A DNA stretch of 15,777 nt from an uncultured Bacteroidales bacterium (GTDB lineage Bacteria > Bacteroidota > Bacteroidia > Bacteroidales > Marinilabiliaceae): the NCBI GenBank assembly GCA_937892255.1, contig CALAUL010000033.1:1-15777 (forward strand), read 5' to 3'. This document shows positions 8,200 through 15,739 of this stretch, one piece after another. A program made the position numbers and the translations under genes. The first letter of the stretch is position 1. Each line of letters opens with the position of its first letter. The notes under the pieces are model-generated. The model was not told the origin of the DNA. It did not search any database and was given only the letters and a program-made list of their open reading frames with translations.

Positions 8200-8221
8200 T
8201 TGATAATCTCTCAGTTATCAA
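8200..8221. repeat. Inverted repeat, candidate operator between the divergent promoters
   Basis: TTGATAA (8200-8206) and TTATCAA (8215-8221) form a perfect 7-base inverted repeat around an 8-base centre. The centre-to-centre distance of 15 bases is compatible with a dimeric DNA-binding protein. It lies 34 bases behind the wzi -33 box and 26 bases before the lipoprotein -33 box, so one bound regulator could affect both directions. No regulator gene is visible in the window. Confidence 0.4.
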
Positions 8222-8246
8222 TCTAATATAAAAAATGTTAAAAAAG

Positions 8247-8280
8247 TTTGTTATTATATATATATATATATATATATTTG
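8247..8280 (+). promoter_or_regulatory. Promoter of the lipoprotein/barrel operon with a TA-repeat spacer
   Basis: TTTG (8247-8250) and TATATTTG (8273-8280) match the Bacteroidetes -33 and -7 elements. The spacer is 22 bases, slightly longer than the usual 19-21, and consists almost entirely of the TA repeat. The first bases of the -7 box are themselves part of the repeat, so losing or gaining one unit preserves the box but changes the spacing by 2. Confidence 0.65.
8255..8276. repeat. (TA)11 dinucleotide microsatellite
   Basis: Eleven uninterrupted TA units lie between the -33 and -7 elements of the lipoprotein promoter and run into the -7 box. Pure dinucleotide tracts of this length are prone to slipped-strand copying errors. 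Confidence 0.9.
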
Positions 8281-8399
8281 CACCCCAAAAGAAAAAACTT
8301 AACGAGGAAGGACAAAAAGTTCAGATAGACAAAAGATTCCCAAATCTAAAATCTACTGTTCCCCAATCCCGAATAGCTGAGTATCAACAAAAAACCTAT

Positions 8400-8420
8400 T
8401 GCGAACGGGTTGTGTTCGCA
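8400..8420 (+). promoter_or_regulatory. Leader hairpin upstream of the lipoprotein gene
   Basis: TGCGAAC (8400-8406) and GTTCGCA (8414-8420) form a perfect 7-bp stem with a 7-base loop, ending 23 bases before the start codon. No U-tract follows, so it is not a terminator. It may stabilise the mRNA or control access to an AU-rich initiation region. Confidence 0.45.
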
Positions 8421-8443
8421 CCAATATAAAATTAATTGAAACA

Positions 8444-9694
8444 ATGAAAAACAAAAAGATCCTCGGCGTAGCCATGGCAGCCATGGTAACAGCCACGATG
8501 GTTTCGAGTTGTATCGAAACAGATGAGCCGGCAGGCATTGAAAAATTACGCACAGCAAGAGCTGAATTTATAGCAGCAGAAGCTGCTTATAAGACAGCAC
8601 AAATTAGCCTCGTAACAGCCGAAGCAGCTCTTATGGAAATAGAAGTGAAGTCTGCAGAGGTTGACCTTGCTCTCAAGCAAGCTGAAACAGAGGCGGAAAT
8701 TGAAAACGCTAAACGAGCCCTCGAAGTTGCAAAAAAGCAACTCGCAGTTGCTCAGCATGACCACGAAGTAGCATTGAAGGAAATAGAGATTGCAAACGCA
8801 GCAGCTCTCGACCCAGAAGCATATTATTTCGAAGATTATACTAATGCATATTATGCTATGAAGGATGCTAAGAATGCATATCTTGGATATATGAATGGAA
8901 CTTATTTCGTAAATGGTACATCTCAGATCCTTGTGGAGAAGCAGGAAGCTCTCGTTGAAGCTCAGGAAGAGTTGGCAAAGGTAATGTCTCAGGACTACGA
9001 CGCTAACGACATGGCTACTAAATACAAATGGGATGTCATTGCAGCGGAAAAACTTTACAATCAGGTAAAAGCAAACTTTGACTTCTTGACTTCGATGGAG
9101 TTCCTTGATAGTGCTGCTGTTGTTGAAAGAGGAAAAGAACTTGGAGAGCAGATGTTCGAACTCGATGCAAAGGAGGCAGAGTTAGAAATTGAACTTGCAG
9201 AACTTCAGTACGTCGAAGCTCATAAGAAGGATGCCTATGAAAAAGCAACAAAGGCTTACAATGATGAAGTAACCACTCCGCTCTATGAGGCAATGAAAGC
9301 TGCAGAGTTGGCATACGAAGATGCAAAAGAAGCTACAGCAGACAAAAAAGCAGAAATCGATGCTGTGAATGTTGAATTTGAATATATACTCGACTTGCTT
9401 TATGTATATTCAAGTAAGTTTGAAGATATGTCTGATTTTGAAGAAGATATGGATAATGCAACCAGATCATTAGAGGCAGTATCAAACGATTTGGACGATG
9501 CAAAAGCTAGGTTGGCTGCATTTGAAAATGGTGATTTGGATAAGAGCCCGCTTGTAAAAGGTGCAGAAGAGGACGTGGAAGAAGCAGAAGAGGCTGTAGC
9601 TGACGCAGAAGTTGCTAACAACGAGGCTAAGGCTGAATACGATGAGGCTAAGGCAATATTTGACAAGGTCTACGCTATTGTATCTGCTGAATAA
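8444..9694 (+). CDS. Coiled-coil surface lipoprotein, function unknown
   Basis: 416-residue predicted lipoprotein that I do not recognise as a named family. The signal peptide MKNKKILGVAMAAMVTATMV ends in the lipobox VSSC with Cys23 as the lipid attachment site; the ATG at 8444 opens this signal, while an upstream ATG at 8399 would spoil it. Residues 24-29 (IETDEP) are acidic, like the surface-export signals reported for Bacteroidetes lipoproteins. The mature protein is mostly Ala/Glu/Lys helix with heptad-like spacing: about 30-120, 160-215, 225-305 and 335-410. An aromatic-rich stretch, with YYFEDYTNAYYAMKDAKNAY at 127-146, interrupts the helices. It is strongly acidic and has no cysteine besides Cys23. 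The barrel gene follows after 24 bases. A stalk, spacer or S-layer-like surface role together with the barrel is possible, but this is inference. Confidence 0.85.
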   Translation: MKNKKILGVAMAAMVTATMVSSCIETDEPAGIEKLRTARAEFIAAEAAYKTAQISLVTAEAALMEIEVKSAEVDLALKQAETEAEIENAKRALEVAKKQLAVAQHDHEVALKEIEIANAAALDPEAYYFEDYTNAYYAMKDAKNAYLGYMNGTYFVNGTSQILVEKQEALVEAQEELAKVMSQDYDANDMATKYKWDVIAAEKLYNQVKANFDFLTSMEFLDSAAVVERGKELGEQMFELDAKEAELEIELAELQYVEAHKKDAYEKATKAYNDEVTTPLYEAMKAAELAYEDAKEATADKKAEIDAVNVEFEYILDLLYVYSSKFEDMSDFEEDMDNATRSLEAVSNDLDDAKARLAAFENGDLDKSPLVKGAEEDVEEAEEAVADAEVANNEAKAEYDEAKAIFDKVYAIVSAE

Positions 9695-9718
9695 TCATCA
9701 CAGACTAAGAAATAATTT

Positions 9719-10540
9719 ATGATTAGAGTATTAAGTGTTCTGACTTTGCTGGTGGCTTTTGGCTTGAGTACTTTCGCTCAGCAAAAGCAGAAAGCTGGAG
9801 AAGTACAGGTATCGCTTGTGCTTGGAAACATAAGCATGTTCAAGCAGGACTTGAGTTATGTCATGCCCAAGTATAGCAATACCGACAAGACTATCGGCAT
9901 AGGCTTAGCAGGAACAAACAGCCAGTCTTATGATCCGGGTTTATACCTCAACTTCAACGATTTGGGAGGTAGCAGCTTGTTGAACATAGCCGGTGTACAA
10001 GGTAAATACTTCTTAAGTGACAACCTTGACATCAACCTTATGTTCGCAATGGATCTTCGCTCTACGCCTAAGAAGGACTATATCGAGGGCAATAGCGATA
10101 TAAAGGACATGGTTATTCAGAGTTCTAAATATATTGAGGGTCGTCTCTCAAACAACTGGATGGCAAACATCGGTACAAACTACTACTTCAACACAAGTAG
10201 TGCCCGAATAAGTTTCTATGCAGGTGTTCAGGCCGGCTTTCAAATGGGAAGAGTTCAGACTATGACTCCTTACACCGGTTCGAATCTCGACGACGATGAC
10301 CAAGCACTATATATCCCGTCAAAGAAGGCAGGACAGGTTTGGTGTGCAACGGGTTCTATCATCGGTGGTGCAGAGTGTAATTTGACTCAAGGTCTCGTAC
10401 TTGGATTGGAGTTTGCTCCTTTTACATACCAATATAGTATGTTGGAGGTTTACCCTACAGGTATGAATGTCTATCAGGCGGATCATCATTCATTCAGATT
10501 TTTTGCCTCACCAAATCTTAAATTAGGTTTTAGATTTTAA
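9719..10540 (+). CDS. Outer-membrane beta-barrel protein
   Basis: 273-residue exported protein. Residues 1-20 (MIRVLSVLTLLVAFGLSTFA) are a signal peptide followed by a Gln/Lys-rich mature start. The rest shows alternating hydrophobic strands and glycine-rich turns, for example ISFYAGVQAGFQMGRVQ, LVLGLEFAPFTYQYSMLEVY and the final LKLGFRF, which ends in the C-terminal phenylalanine recognised by the BAM machinery. The size would suit an 8-12-stranded barrel of the OmpA-barrel/porin-like type; no peptidoglycan-binding OmpA C-domain is present. The ATG at 9719 directly opens the signal peptide. Only 24 bases separate it from the lipoprotein stop and no promoter is evident between, so the two are probably cotranscribed and may form an outer-membrane complex. 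The exact family is not identified. Confidence 0.82.
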   Translation: MIRVLSVLTLLVAFGLSTFAQQKQKAGEVQVSLVLGNISMFKQDLSYVMPKYSNTDKTIGIGLAGTNSQSYDPGLYLNFNDLGGSSLLNIAGVQGKYFLSDNLDINLMFAMDLRSTPKKDYIEGNSDIKDMVIQSSKYIEGRLSNNWMANIGTNYYFNTSSARISFYAGVQAGFQMGRVQTMTPYTGSNLDDDDQALYIPSKKAGQVWCATGSIIGGAECNLTQGLVLGLEFAPFTYQYSMLEVYPTGMNVYQADHHSFRFFASPNLKLGFRF

Positions 10541-10575
10541 GGTTGTTTTAAAATTTAATATTATCCCCAATTAGT

Positions 10576-10615
10576 AGAGGGTTCTGCGTAAAACCAAATG
10601 GTTGCAGAGCCCTCT
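10576..10615 (+). terminator. Rho-independent terminator of the lipoprotein/barrel operon
   Basis: A 12-bp stem pairs 10576-10587 (AGAGGGTTCTGC) with 10604-10615 (GCAGAGCCCTCT), with one G-U pair; AACC/GGTT (10592-10595 with 10600-10603) adds an inner stem. TTTATTTTGTTTT follows immediately. Confidence 0.85.
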
Positions 10616-10642
10616 TTATTTTGTTTTATATAACGTCTCTGC

Positions 10643-10682
10643 TGCAAAAAAAACAGAGAAAGAAACGTCTCCTTCTCTGTTT
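10643..10682 (-). terminator. Rho-independent terminator of parE-parC
   Basis: Read on the minus strand, a 10-bp perfect stem (10682-10673 with 10660-10651; arms AAACAGAGAA and TTCTCTGTTT) is followed by a run of eight T residues (10653-10646). It lies about 40 bases past the parC stop, back to back with the plus-strand terminator. Confidence 0.8.
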
Positions 10683-10696
10683 GTGTTTGTTGTTTG

Positions 10697-10712
10697 CCGT
10701 CTTGCAAGACGG
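10697..10712. repeat. 16-bp perfect palindrome after parC
   Basis: CCGTCTTGCAAGACGG is its own reverse complement. It begins 9 bases past the parC stop and could fold as a 6-bp stem with a TGCA loop, adding to 3'-end stability or termination. No T-run follows it directly on either strand. Confidence 0.6.
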
Positions 10713-10721
10713 TAATTATCG

Positions 10722-13349
10722 TCAGAAGAGTGTTGGCTCCACTGTGTCGTCAGCGTTTTCTTCGTTGCTTTCCGGTGTAGGTTTAATCTCTTCTCGTACG
10801 GTTGGAATGAGGGGTTTGAGTTCTACAAATTTATTTATCTCATATTGGCTTATGCGTTTACCTTTGGCCTTGATGCCTTTCTCGCCGATGAACTCAAAGA
10901 CATCTATTGTCTCCTTTGGTCGCCATTTGTCGCCTCCGCCAAAGACAACCTCTACACGTGGGTGGTCTTCGTCGCTAAGTAGTACGAGTTTTGATTTGGG
11001 GTGGTCTCCTATGAAACCCTGTTGCTTTGTAGAAGGCTCTATTTTGAAACGTTTGATGTAGTAAAGTTTCTGTTCTCCGTCGTAGTAAACAGCTGTCCAT
11101 ATCTTGCGATTGTCGTATTTCTCGATGCGGAGAATGTTATCGTCGAAATGCTGTTCAAAATCGTAACCTGTAGTGAGAGCTTCGCCTTTTTTGTTGATGA
11201 CGAGTATCTGGTCGTCACCGGTGAACTCTCCGAGCAACATGCCACGTCCGTCGGGGTTGAGACGTAGCGTCTCCGGTTCCCACCATACTTTACAGCCACC
11301 CAATGTCGAGCCTCCTCGACGTTTGAGGACTATCTTGTGTATCGCATTCTTTGAAAGCACATTGCCACGCGAGCTGCGTCCTTTGACCATGAGTTGCGAC
11401 ATGTCATATTCAAATACTACATTGCGCAACTTCAATCGCGGACGAAGCAATACCTTCAAGAGTTCGCCTTCACCATTGGGATTGGCCGAGAAGTAGAGCA
11501 TCTTACTTCCTTTGGTACCTGTCGTTATTTGGTACTCTTTGTCGCGTGTGATACCTGTCACGTAGAAGCGTTTAGCGTATGCCACTCCGCTTTCACCATC
11601 GACATATACGGCATTGTAGATAGTTCGTGTGTCGTTTTTCTTGAAGATGGCAATATGCATGATGTCCATTCCCACATCTACCTTCTCGTCAATTCTGCGT
11701 ATGGTATAGCGTCCGTCGTTGTAGAAGATAATAACGTCGTCAATGTCCGAACAGTCGCATATATAGTCGCCTTTCTTAATGCCGTAGCCCATGAAGCCGT
11801 CTTCTCTGTTGAGGTAAAGTTTGGCATTTTGAACAACAACCTTTGTTGCTTCTATGTTTTCAAAAGAACGAATTTCTGTCTTGCGGACATATTCTTTGCC
11901 ATATTGCTTTTTGATTCGTTTGAAGTACGCTATGGCGTAATCTATAATGTGCTCTATGTCATATTTCACTTGCGCCATCTCTTCTTTTAGAGCCACAAGT
12001 TTTTCTTCTGCCGCATTGCTGTTGAAACGCAATATACGCGCCATTTTTATCTCGAGCAGGTGGAGAATGTCTTCTTTCGTTACGGCACGAACGAACATAG
12101 GGTAATATGGTGTCAGACGTTCGTCGATATGTACGCATGCTTCATCTGTCGATGTCGCTTCTTCGAATTCCTTGTCCTTATAGATGCGCTCTTCAATAAA
12201 TATTTTCTCCAATGAGAGCAAGTGCCATTGTATCTCCAATTCGTTGAGACGTATCTGCAGTTCCTGACGTAGCAAGTCGACGGTGTGGTCGGTGTTTTTA
12301 CGCAGAATGTCACTGACACCCATGAAATGTGGCTTGTTGTCATAGATGACACAGGCATTAGGCGATATAGACATCTCGCAGTCTGTAAAGGCATATAGAG
12401 CGTCGATGGTCTTGTCGGGACTTGCGCCGGCGGGCAACGTGAGGAGTATCTCTGCTTCGGCTGCCGTATTGTCGTCTATCTTGCGTATTTTTATCTTTTT
12501 GTCGTTGACTTTCAATATGCTTTCAATGAGCGACGAGGTAGTTCTTCCAAACGGCACTTCGGTAATAGCGAGTGTCTTAGCGTCACGTTTCTCTATTTTG
12601 GCACGTACTCTTACCGAGCCTCCTCTGAGTCCGTCGTTGTACTTGGCGACATCTATATAACCGCCTGTGGGAAAGTCGGGGTATATGGCAAACTCTTCAC
12701 CTTTGAGGTGTGCTATAGAGGCGTCAATGAGTTCATTGAAGTTATGAGGCAATATCTTACTTGCCAAGCCTACTGCAATACCTTCCACACCTTGTGCAAG
12801 CAACAGTGGAAATTTCACCGGCAGACTTACCGGTTCTTCATTACGTCCGTCGTATGACAGTTTCCATACTGTCGTTTTATGATTAAATGCCACATCAGAG
12901 GCAAACTTCGTCAGACGGGCTTCTATATATCGAGGAGCCGCTGCTCCATCGCCTGTGAGTATGTTTCCCCAGTTGCCTTGTGTGTCGACTAAGAGGTCTT
13001 TCTGTCCGAGTTGCACTAATGCATCGCCTATTGACGCATCGCCATGAGGGTGAAACTGCATTGTGAAACCTATGATGTTTGCTACCTTGTTGTAGCGTCC
13101 GTCTTCCATACGATTCATGGCATGAAGTATGCGTCGTTGCACAGGCTTCAGTCCATCGTATAGGTGTGGCACGGCACGTTCCAGTATTACATACGAGGCA
13201 TAATCCAAAAACCACGTCTTGTACATGCCGTGTAGGTGACTGCGTTTGACCATCTCTTCGTCCCACATCTGTTGAGGTGCGTCATCTTCGGGCATTATGC
13301 TGTTGTCTTCCAGTTCTATATTTTCGTCTGTGAATATATCGTCACTCAT
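10722..13349 (-). CDS. parC: DNA topoisomerase IV subunit A
   Basis: 875-residue breakage-reunion subunit that pairs with ParE to decatenate and relax DNA at the expense of ATP. After an acidic N-terminal tail (1-35) comes the GyrA/ParC core, with DGLKPVQRRIL (65-75), the FHPHGD segment of the quinolone-binding region (99-104) and the active-site Tyr141 in AAPRYIEAR (137-145). A long helical section (about 350-500) and a C-terminal beta-pinwheel-like half follow. It is called ParC rather than GyrA because it sits just after parE and has the Bacteroidetes ParC style GDASIGDALVQLGQKDLL (103-120). The position of Ser83 (GyrA)/Ser80 (ParC) of E. coli is Ala105, while the second acidic position is Asp109. 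The gene starts 30 bases after parE and ends near two hairpins. The C-terminal tail is acidic and low-complexity. Confidence 0.93.
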   Translation of the reverse strand: MSDDIFTDENIELEDNSIMPEDDAPQQMWDEEMVKRSHLHGMYKTWFLDYASYVILERAVPHLYDGLKPVQRRILHAMNRMEDGRYNKVANIIGFTMQFHPHGDASIGDALVQLGQKDLLVDTQGNWGNILTGDGAAAPRYIEARLTKFASDVAFNHKTTVWKLSYDGRNEEPVSLPVKFPLLLAQGVEGIAVGLASKILPHNFNELIDASIAHLKGEEFAIYPDFPTGGYIDVAKYNDGLRGGSVRVRAKIEKRDAKTLAITEVPFGRTTSSLIESILKVNDKKIKIRKIDDNTAAEAEILLTLPAGASPDKTIDALYAFTDCEMSISPNACVIYDNKPHFMGVSDILRKNTDHTVDLLRQELQIRLNELEIQWHLLSLEKIFIEERIYKDKEFEEATSTDEACVHIDERLTPYYPMFVRAVTKEDILHLLEIKMARILRFNSNAAEEKLVALKEEMAQVKYDIEHIIDYAIAYFKRIKKQYGKEYVRKTEIRSFENIEATKVVVQNAKLYLNREDGFMGYGIKKGDYICDCSDIDDVIIFYNDGRYTIRRIDEKVDVGMDIMHIAIFKKNDTRTIYNAVYVDGESGVAYAKRFYVTGITRDKEYQITTGTKGSKMLYFSANPNGEGELLKVLLRPRLKLRNVVFEYDMSQLMVKGRSSRGNVLSKNAIHKIVLKRRGGSTLGGCKVWWEPETLRLNPDGRGMLLGEFTGDDQILVINKKGEALTTGYDFEQHFDDNILRIEKYDNRKIWTAVYYDGEQKLYYIKRFKIEPSTKQQGFIGDHPKSKLVLLSDEDHPRVEVVFGGGDKWRPKETIDVFEFIGEKGIKAKGKRISQYEINKFVELKPLIPTVREEIKPTPESNEENADDTVEPTLF

Positions 13350-13379
13350 CTTTTAAACGTTTTAGTTGGTGCGGACTCT

Positions 13380-15269
13380 TTAGTTTATAAACTCTTCTTC
13401 CTCTATGAGGTCTTCCTCAACGACGAGGTTGTCAATGATGAAGTTCTGTCTGCTCGAGGTGTTTTTACCCATGTAAAATTCAAGCAACTCTTTCACGCCG
13501 TCCGATGACTTCATGGTGACGGGTTCGAGGCGTATGTTCTCCGAGATGAACTCCTTGAACTCTTGCCAGTTGATTTCTCCCAAACCTTTGAAGCGTGTTA
13601 TTTCGGGTTTCGCTCCTAATGCTTTGACGGCTTTGTCGCGTTCTTCTTCCGAATAGCAGTATATGGTTTTTTTCTTGTTGCGCACGCGGAAAAGTGGTGT
13701 CTGAAGGATAAAAAGGTGACCATTTTTTATCACTTCGGGGAAGAACTGCAAGAAGAATGTTATCATCAGCAGGCGAATGTGCATGCCATCGACATCGGCA
13801 TCGGTGGCTATTATCACCTTGTTGTAACGCAAGCCGTCTATGCCGTCTTCTATGTCGAGTGCCGACTGCAACAGATAGAATTCTTCGTTGCGATAGACGA
13901 TGTCGCGCTTCAGACCAAAGGTGTTAAGTGGTTTTCCGCGCAATGAGAATACGGCTTGTACATTGGCGTCACGTGCCTTTGTTATTGAGCCGGAAGCAGA
14001 ATCGCCCTCGGTGATGAATATGGCACTCTCTTCTCGGCGATCTTCTTTCTGTTTCTCTTTGTCGGTGAGGTGTATGCGACAATCGCGCAGTTTCTTGTTG
14101 TGCACGCTTGCTTTTTTGGCCTTCTCGCGAGCTTCTTTCTGTATGCCGGATATTGCTTTGCGTTCTTTCTCGCTTTCGATAATCTTACGTTGCATTATTT
14201 CGGCAGTGTCGAGGTTGCGGTGCAGATAGTTGTCAAGATGTTCTTTAAGAAAGTCCATGACATAACCTCTGATTGACGTTCCTCCTTCGGGTGCCATATC
14301 CTTTGAACCGAGTTTCGTCTTCGTCTGACTTTCAAAGACCGGTTCTTGAATACGAATTGATACAACAGCCGACATGCCCGAACGTATATCGTTGACATCG
14401 AAATTCTTGCCGTAGTAATCGCGAATAGTTTTAACGACGGCTTCTTTATACGCCAAGAGGTGTGTTCCTCCTTGTGTAGTATGCTGTCCGTTGACGAATG
14501 TGTAGTACTCTTCACCGTAATGATTGCAATGTGTAAGAGCTATTTCCAAATCTTGACCTTCGAGGTGTATGATAGGGTAGAGCACCTCCTCTGTCATGTT
14601 CTCTTTGAGGAGGTCAACAACGCCGTTTTCTGACGAGAACGATTCTCCGTTGAAGACCATTGTAAGACCTCTGTTGAGATAGGTGTAGTTTTTCAGCATC
14701 GCAATGATGAACTCTTCATGATAGCGATAGTTCTCAAATATAGTGTTGTCGGGTGTAAAGAGAACACGTGTGCCGTTTTTCTCTTTTGTCGGTTCTAAGT
14801 CAAACTCCTGTACCACAAGGCCTTTGGCGAACTCTACTCGTTTTTTCTGCCCGTCTCTCACCGACTCTACGACAAACTCCGTCGACAAGGCGTTGACAGC
14901 TTTTATACCTACGCCATTAAGACCTATCGATTTTTGGAATGCACTCGAATCATACTTGCCGCCGGTATTCATTTTAGATGCCACATCTACGACCTTTCCA
15001 AGTGGAATGCCTCGTCCGTAGTCACGTACCATCACTTTCGAATCGTCGGTTATCGTCACCTCTATCTTCTTGCCGTTGCCCATCATAAACTCGTCGATGG
15101 AGTTGTCAAGTACCTCTTTGATAAGCACATATATACCATCATCTTGATACGTGCCATCTCCAAGTTTGCCAATGTACATACCCGGTCGACGACGGATATG
15201 TTCCCACCATTCCAACGTCGTGATGTTATCATCTGTGTAAGCATTCTGTAGATTCTTCTGCTCTTCCAT
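13380..15269 (-). CDS. parE: DNA topoisomerase IV subunit B
   Basis: 629-residue ATPase subunit of topoisomerase IV. The GHKL ATP site is clear: Glu52 and Asn56 in KEVLDNSIDE (51-60), DYGRGIP (83-89) and the lid GLNGVGIKAVNALS (116-129). The transducer carries the QTK loop (315-317). The TOPRIM domain has EGDSASG (421-427) and the metal triad DADVDG (490-495), and RFKGLGE (559-565) follows. A highly charged helical stretch (about 365-415), rich in Lys and Glu, precedes TOPRIM. The length fits ParE and is shorter than GyrB with its insertions. Downstream parC on the same strand supports the ParE call. The ATG at 15269 is preceded by AAAGG about 13 bases upstream, unusually purine-rich for this window. 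The C-terminus is a run of acidic residues (EEDLIEEEEF). Confidence 0.94.
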   Translation of the reverse strand: MEEQKNLQNAYTDDNITTLEWWEHIRRRPGMYIGKLGDGTYQDDGIYVLIKEVLDNSIDEFMMGNGKKIEVTITDDSKVMVRDYGRGIPLGKVVDVASKMNTGGKYDSSAFQKSIGLNGVGIKAVNALSTEFVVESVRDGQKKRVEFAKGLVVQEFDLEPTKEKNGTRVLFTPDNTIFENYRYHEEFIIAMLKNYTYLNRGLTMVFNGESFSSENGVVDLLKENMTEEVLYPIIHLEGQDLEIALTHCNHYGEEYYTFVNGQHTTQGGTHLLAYKEAVVKTIRDYYGKNFDVNDIRSGMSAVVSIRIQEPVFESQTKTKLGSKDMAPEGGTSIRGYVMDFLKEHLDNYLHRNLDTAEIMQRKIIESEKERKAISGIQKEAREKAKKASVHNKKLRDCRIHLTDKEKQKEDRREESAIFITEGDSASGSITKARDANVQAVFSLRGKPLNTFGLKRDIVYRNEEFYLLQSALDIEDGIDGLRYNKVIIATDADVDGMHIRLLMITFFLQFFPEVIKNGHLFILQTPLFRVRNKKKTIYCYSEEERDKAVKALGAKPEITRFKGLGEINWQEFKEFISENIRLEPVTMKSSDGVKELLEFYMGKNTSSRQNFIIDNLVVEEDLIEEEEFIN

Positions 15270-15435
15270 ATTCGATGTTTTCCTTTTTTTACTTTTTTCA
15301 ACGTTTGTTCACCTCACACACCATATCGGGCTATCTGCTGTCAGACAGTCGACTTGTCAACAAGAGCGGGTCAACACGATTGTTTTCTCACTTTTATAAA
15401 CAAATTTCATCAATTATCGTTCACTTCAAGTTGCG

Positions 15436-15467
15436 CAAATATAAGTGAAAACATTCGTACGTGCAAA
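15436..15467 (-). promoter_or_regulatory. Promoter of parE-parC
   Basis: On the minus strand TTTG (15467-15464), a 20-base spacer and TATATTTG (15443-15436) match the Bacteroidetes consensus fully. Transcription would start near 15430, giving a leader of roughly 160 bases before parE. Confidence 0.7.
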
Positions 15468-15675
15468 TTATTTTCTTTTCCAATTGATAGGCAAATTTCA
15501 AAGAAATCCTGTTATGTTAATTATGTTAATAAATGATGATTTAAGGATGTTAAATGACTCTCAAAAGAATATCATGTCTGTGAGCTTTGTGTATGTTGAC
15601 GTTTTTTTATGGCCGTATATAGCTTTAGTTTATAGACAAAAAGTAACAATAAAACAAAAATATTTCTACTATTTG

Positions 15676-15707
15676 TTTGGAAGATTAAAATGATCTTCTT
15701 ATTATTG
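15676..15707 (+). promoter_or_regulatory. Possible promoter of the gene starting at 15740
   Basis: TTTG (15676-15679), a 20-base spacer and TATTATTG (15700-15707) match the Bacteroidetes promoter with one mismatch in the -7 box. Its distance of about 30 bases to the next start codon is suitable. Confidence 0.4.
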
Positions 15708-15739
15708 CAATGTTTTAAAATCGTTAAATTATAACTAAA

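Larger units (their letters stand above)
8128..8443. other. Divergent intergenic regulatory region
   Basis: 316 bases separate the wzi start from the lipoprotein start. In plus-strand order they hold the wzi promoter (8136-8166), an inverted repeat (8200-8221), the lipoprotein promoter with its TA-repeat spacer (8247-8280), and about 160 bases of leader with a hairpin (8400-8420). I see no convincing gene. A 64-codon frame from 8235 runs through the TA repeat and gives a nonsense tyrosine-isoleucine run. Confidence 0.85.
15302..15739. other. Intergenic region upstream of parE and of the next plus-strand gene
   Basis: About 440 AT-rich bases. The left part (15270-15435) is probably the parE leader; the middle holds the parE promoter; the right part holds a weaker promoter for the gene starting at 15740. 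Two short frames here (starting at 15354 and 15445) look random, with no recognisable protein features. Confidence 0.7.

Noticed and set aside
8160..8290. Invertible promoter of the Bacteroides capsule type
   Set aside because: The inverted repeat at 8200-8221 lies to one side of each promoter and does not flank either; no second distant copy of the arms and no invertase gene were found.
8235..8429. 64-codon plus-strand frame through the TA repeat
   Set aside because: The Ile-Tyr run is only a translation of the TA tract, there is no family resemblance, and the frame overlaps the promoter and leader of the lipoprotein gene.
9400..9666. Minus-strand Ser/Ala-rich frame inside the lipoprotein gene
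   Set aside because: It is the mirror of a Glu/Ala-rich coiled-coil coding sequence; it has no export signal or promoter.
10697..10712. 16-bp palindrome as an attachment or recombination site
   Set aside because: No integrase, repeated copy or mobile gene nearby; an RNA 3'-end structure is the simpler reading.
15354..15693. Two overlapping short plus-strand frames upstream of the last gene
   Set aside because: They overlap the parE promoter on the other strand and their translations lack domains, signal peptide or a plausible initiation context.
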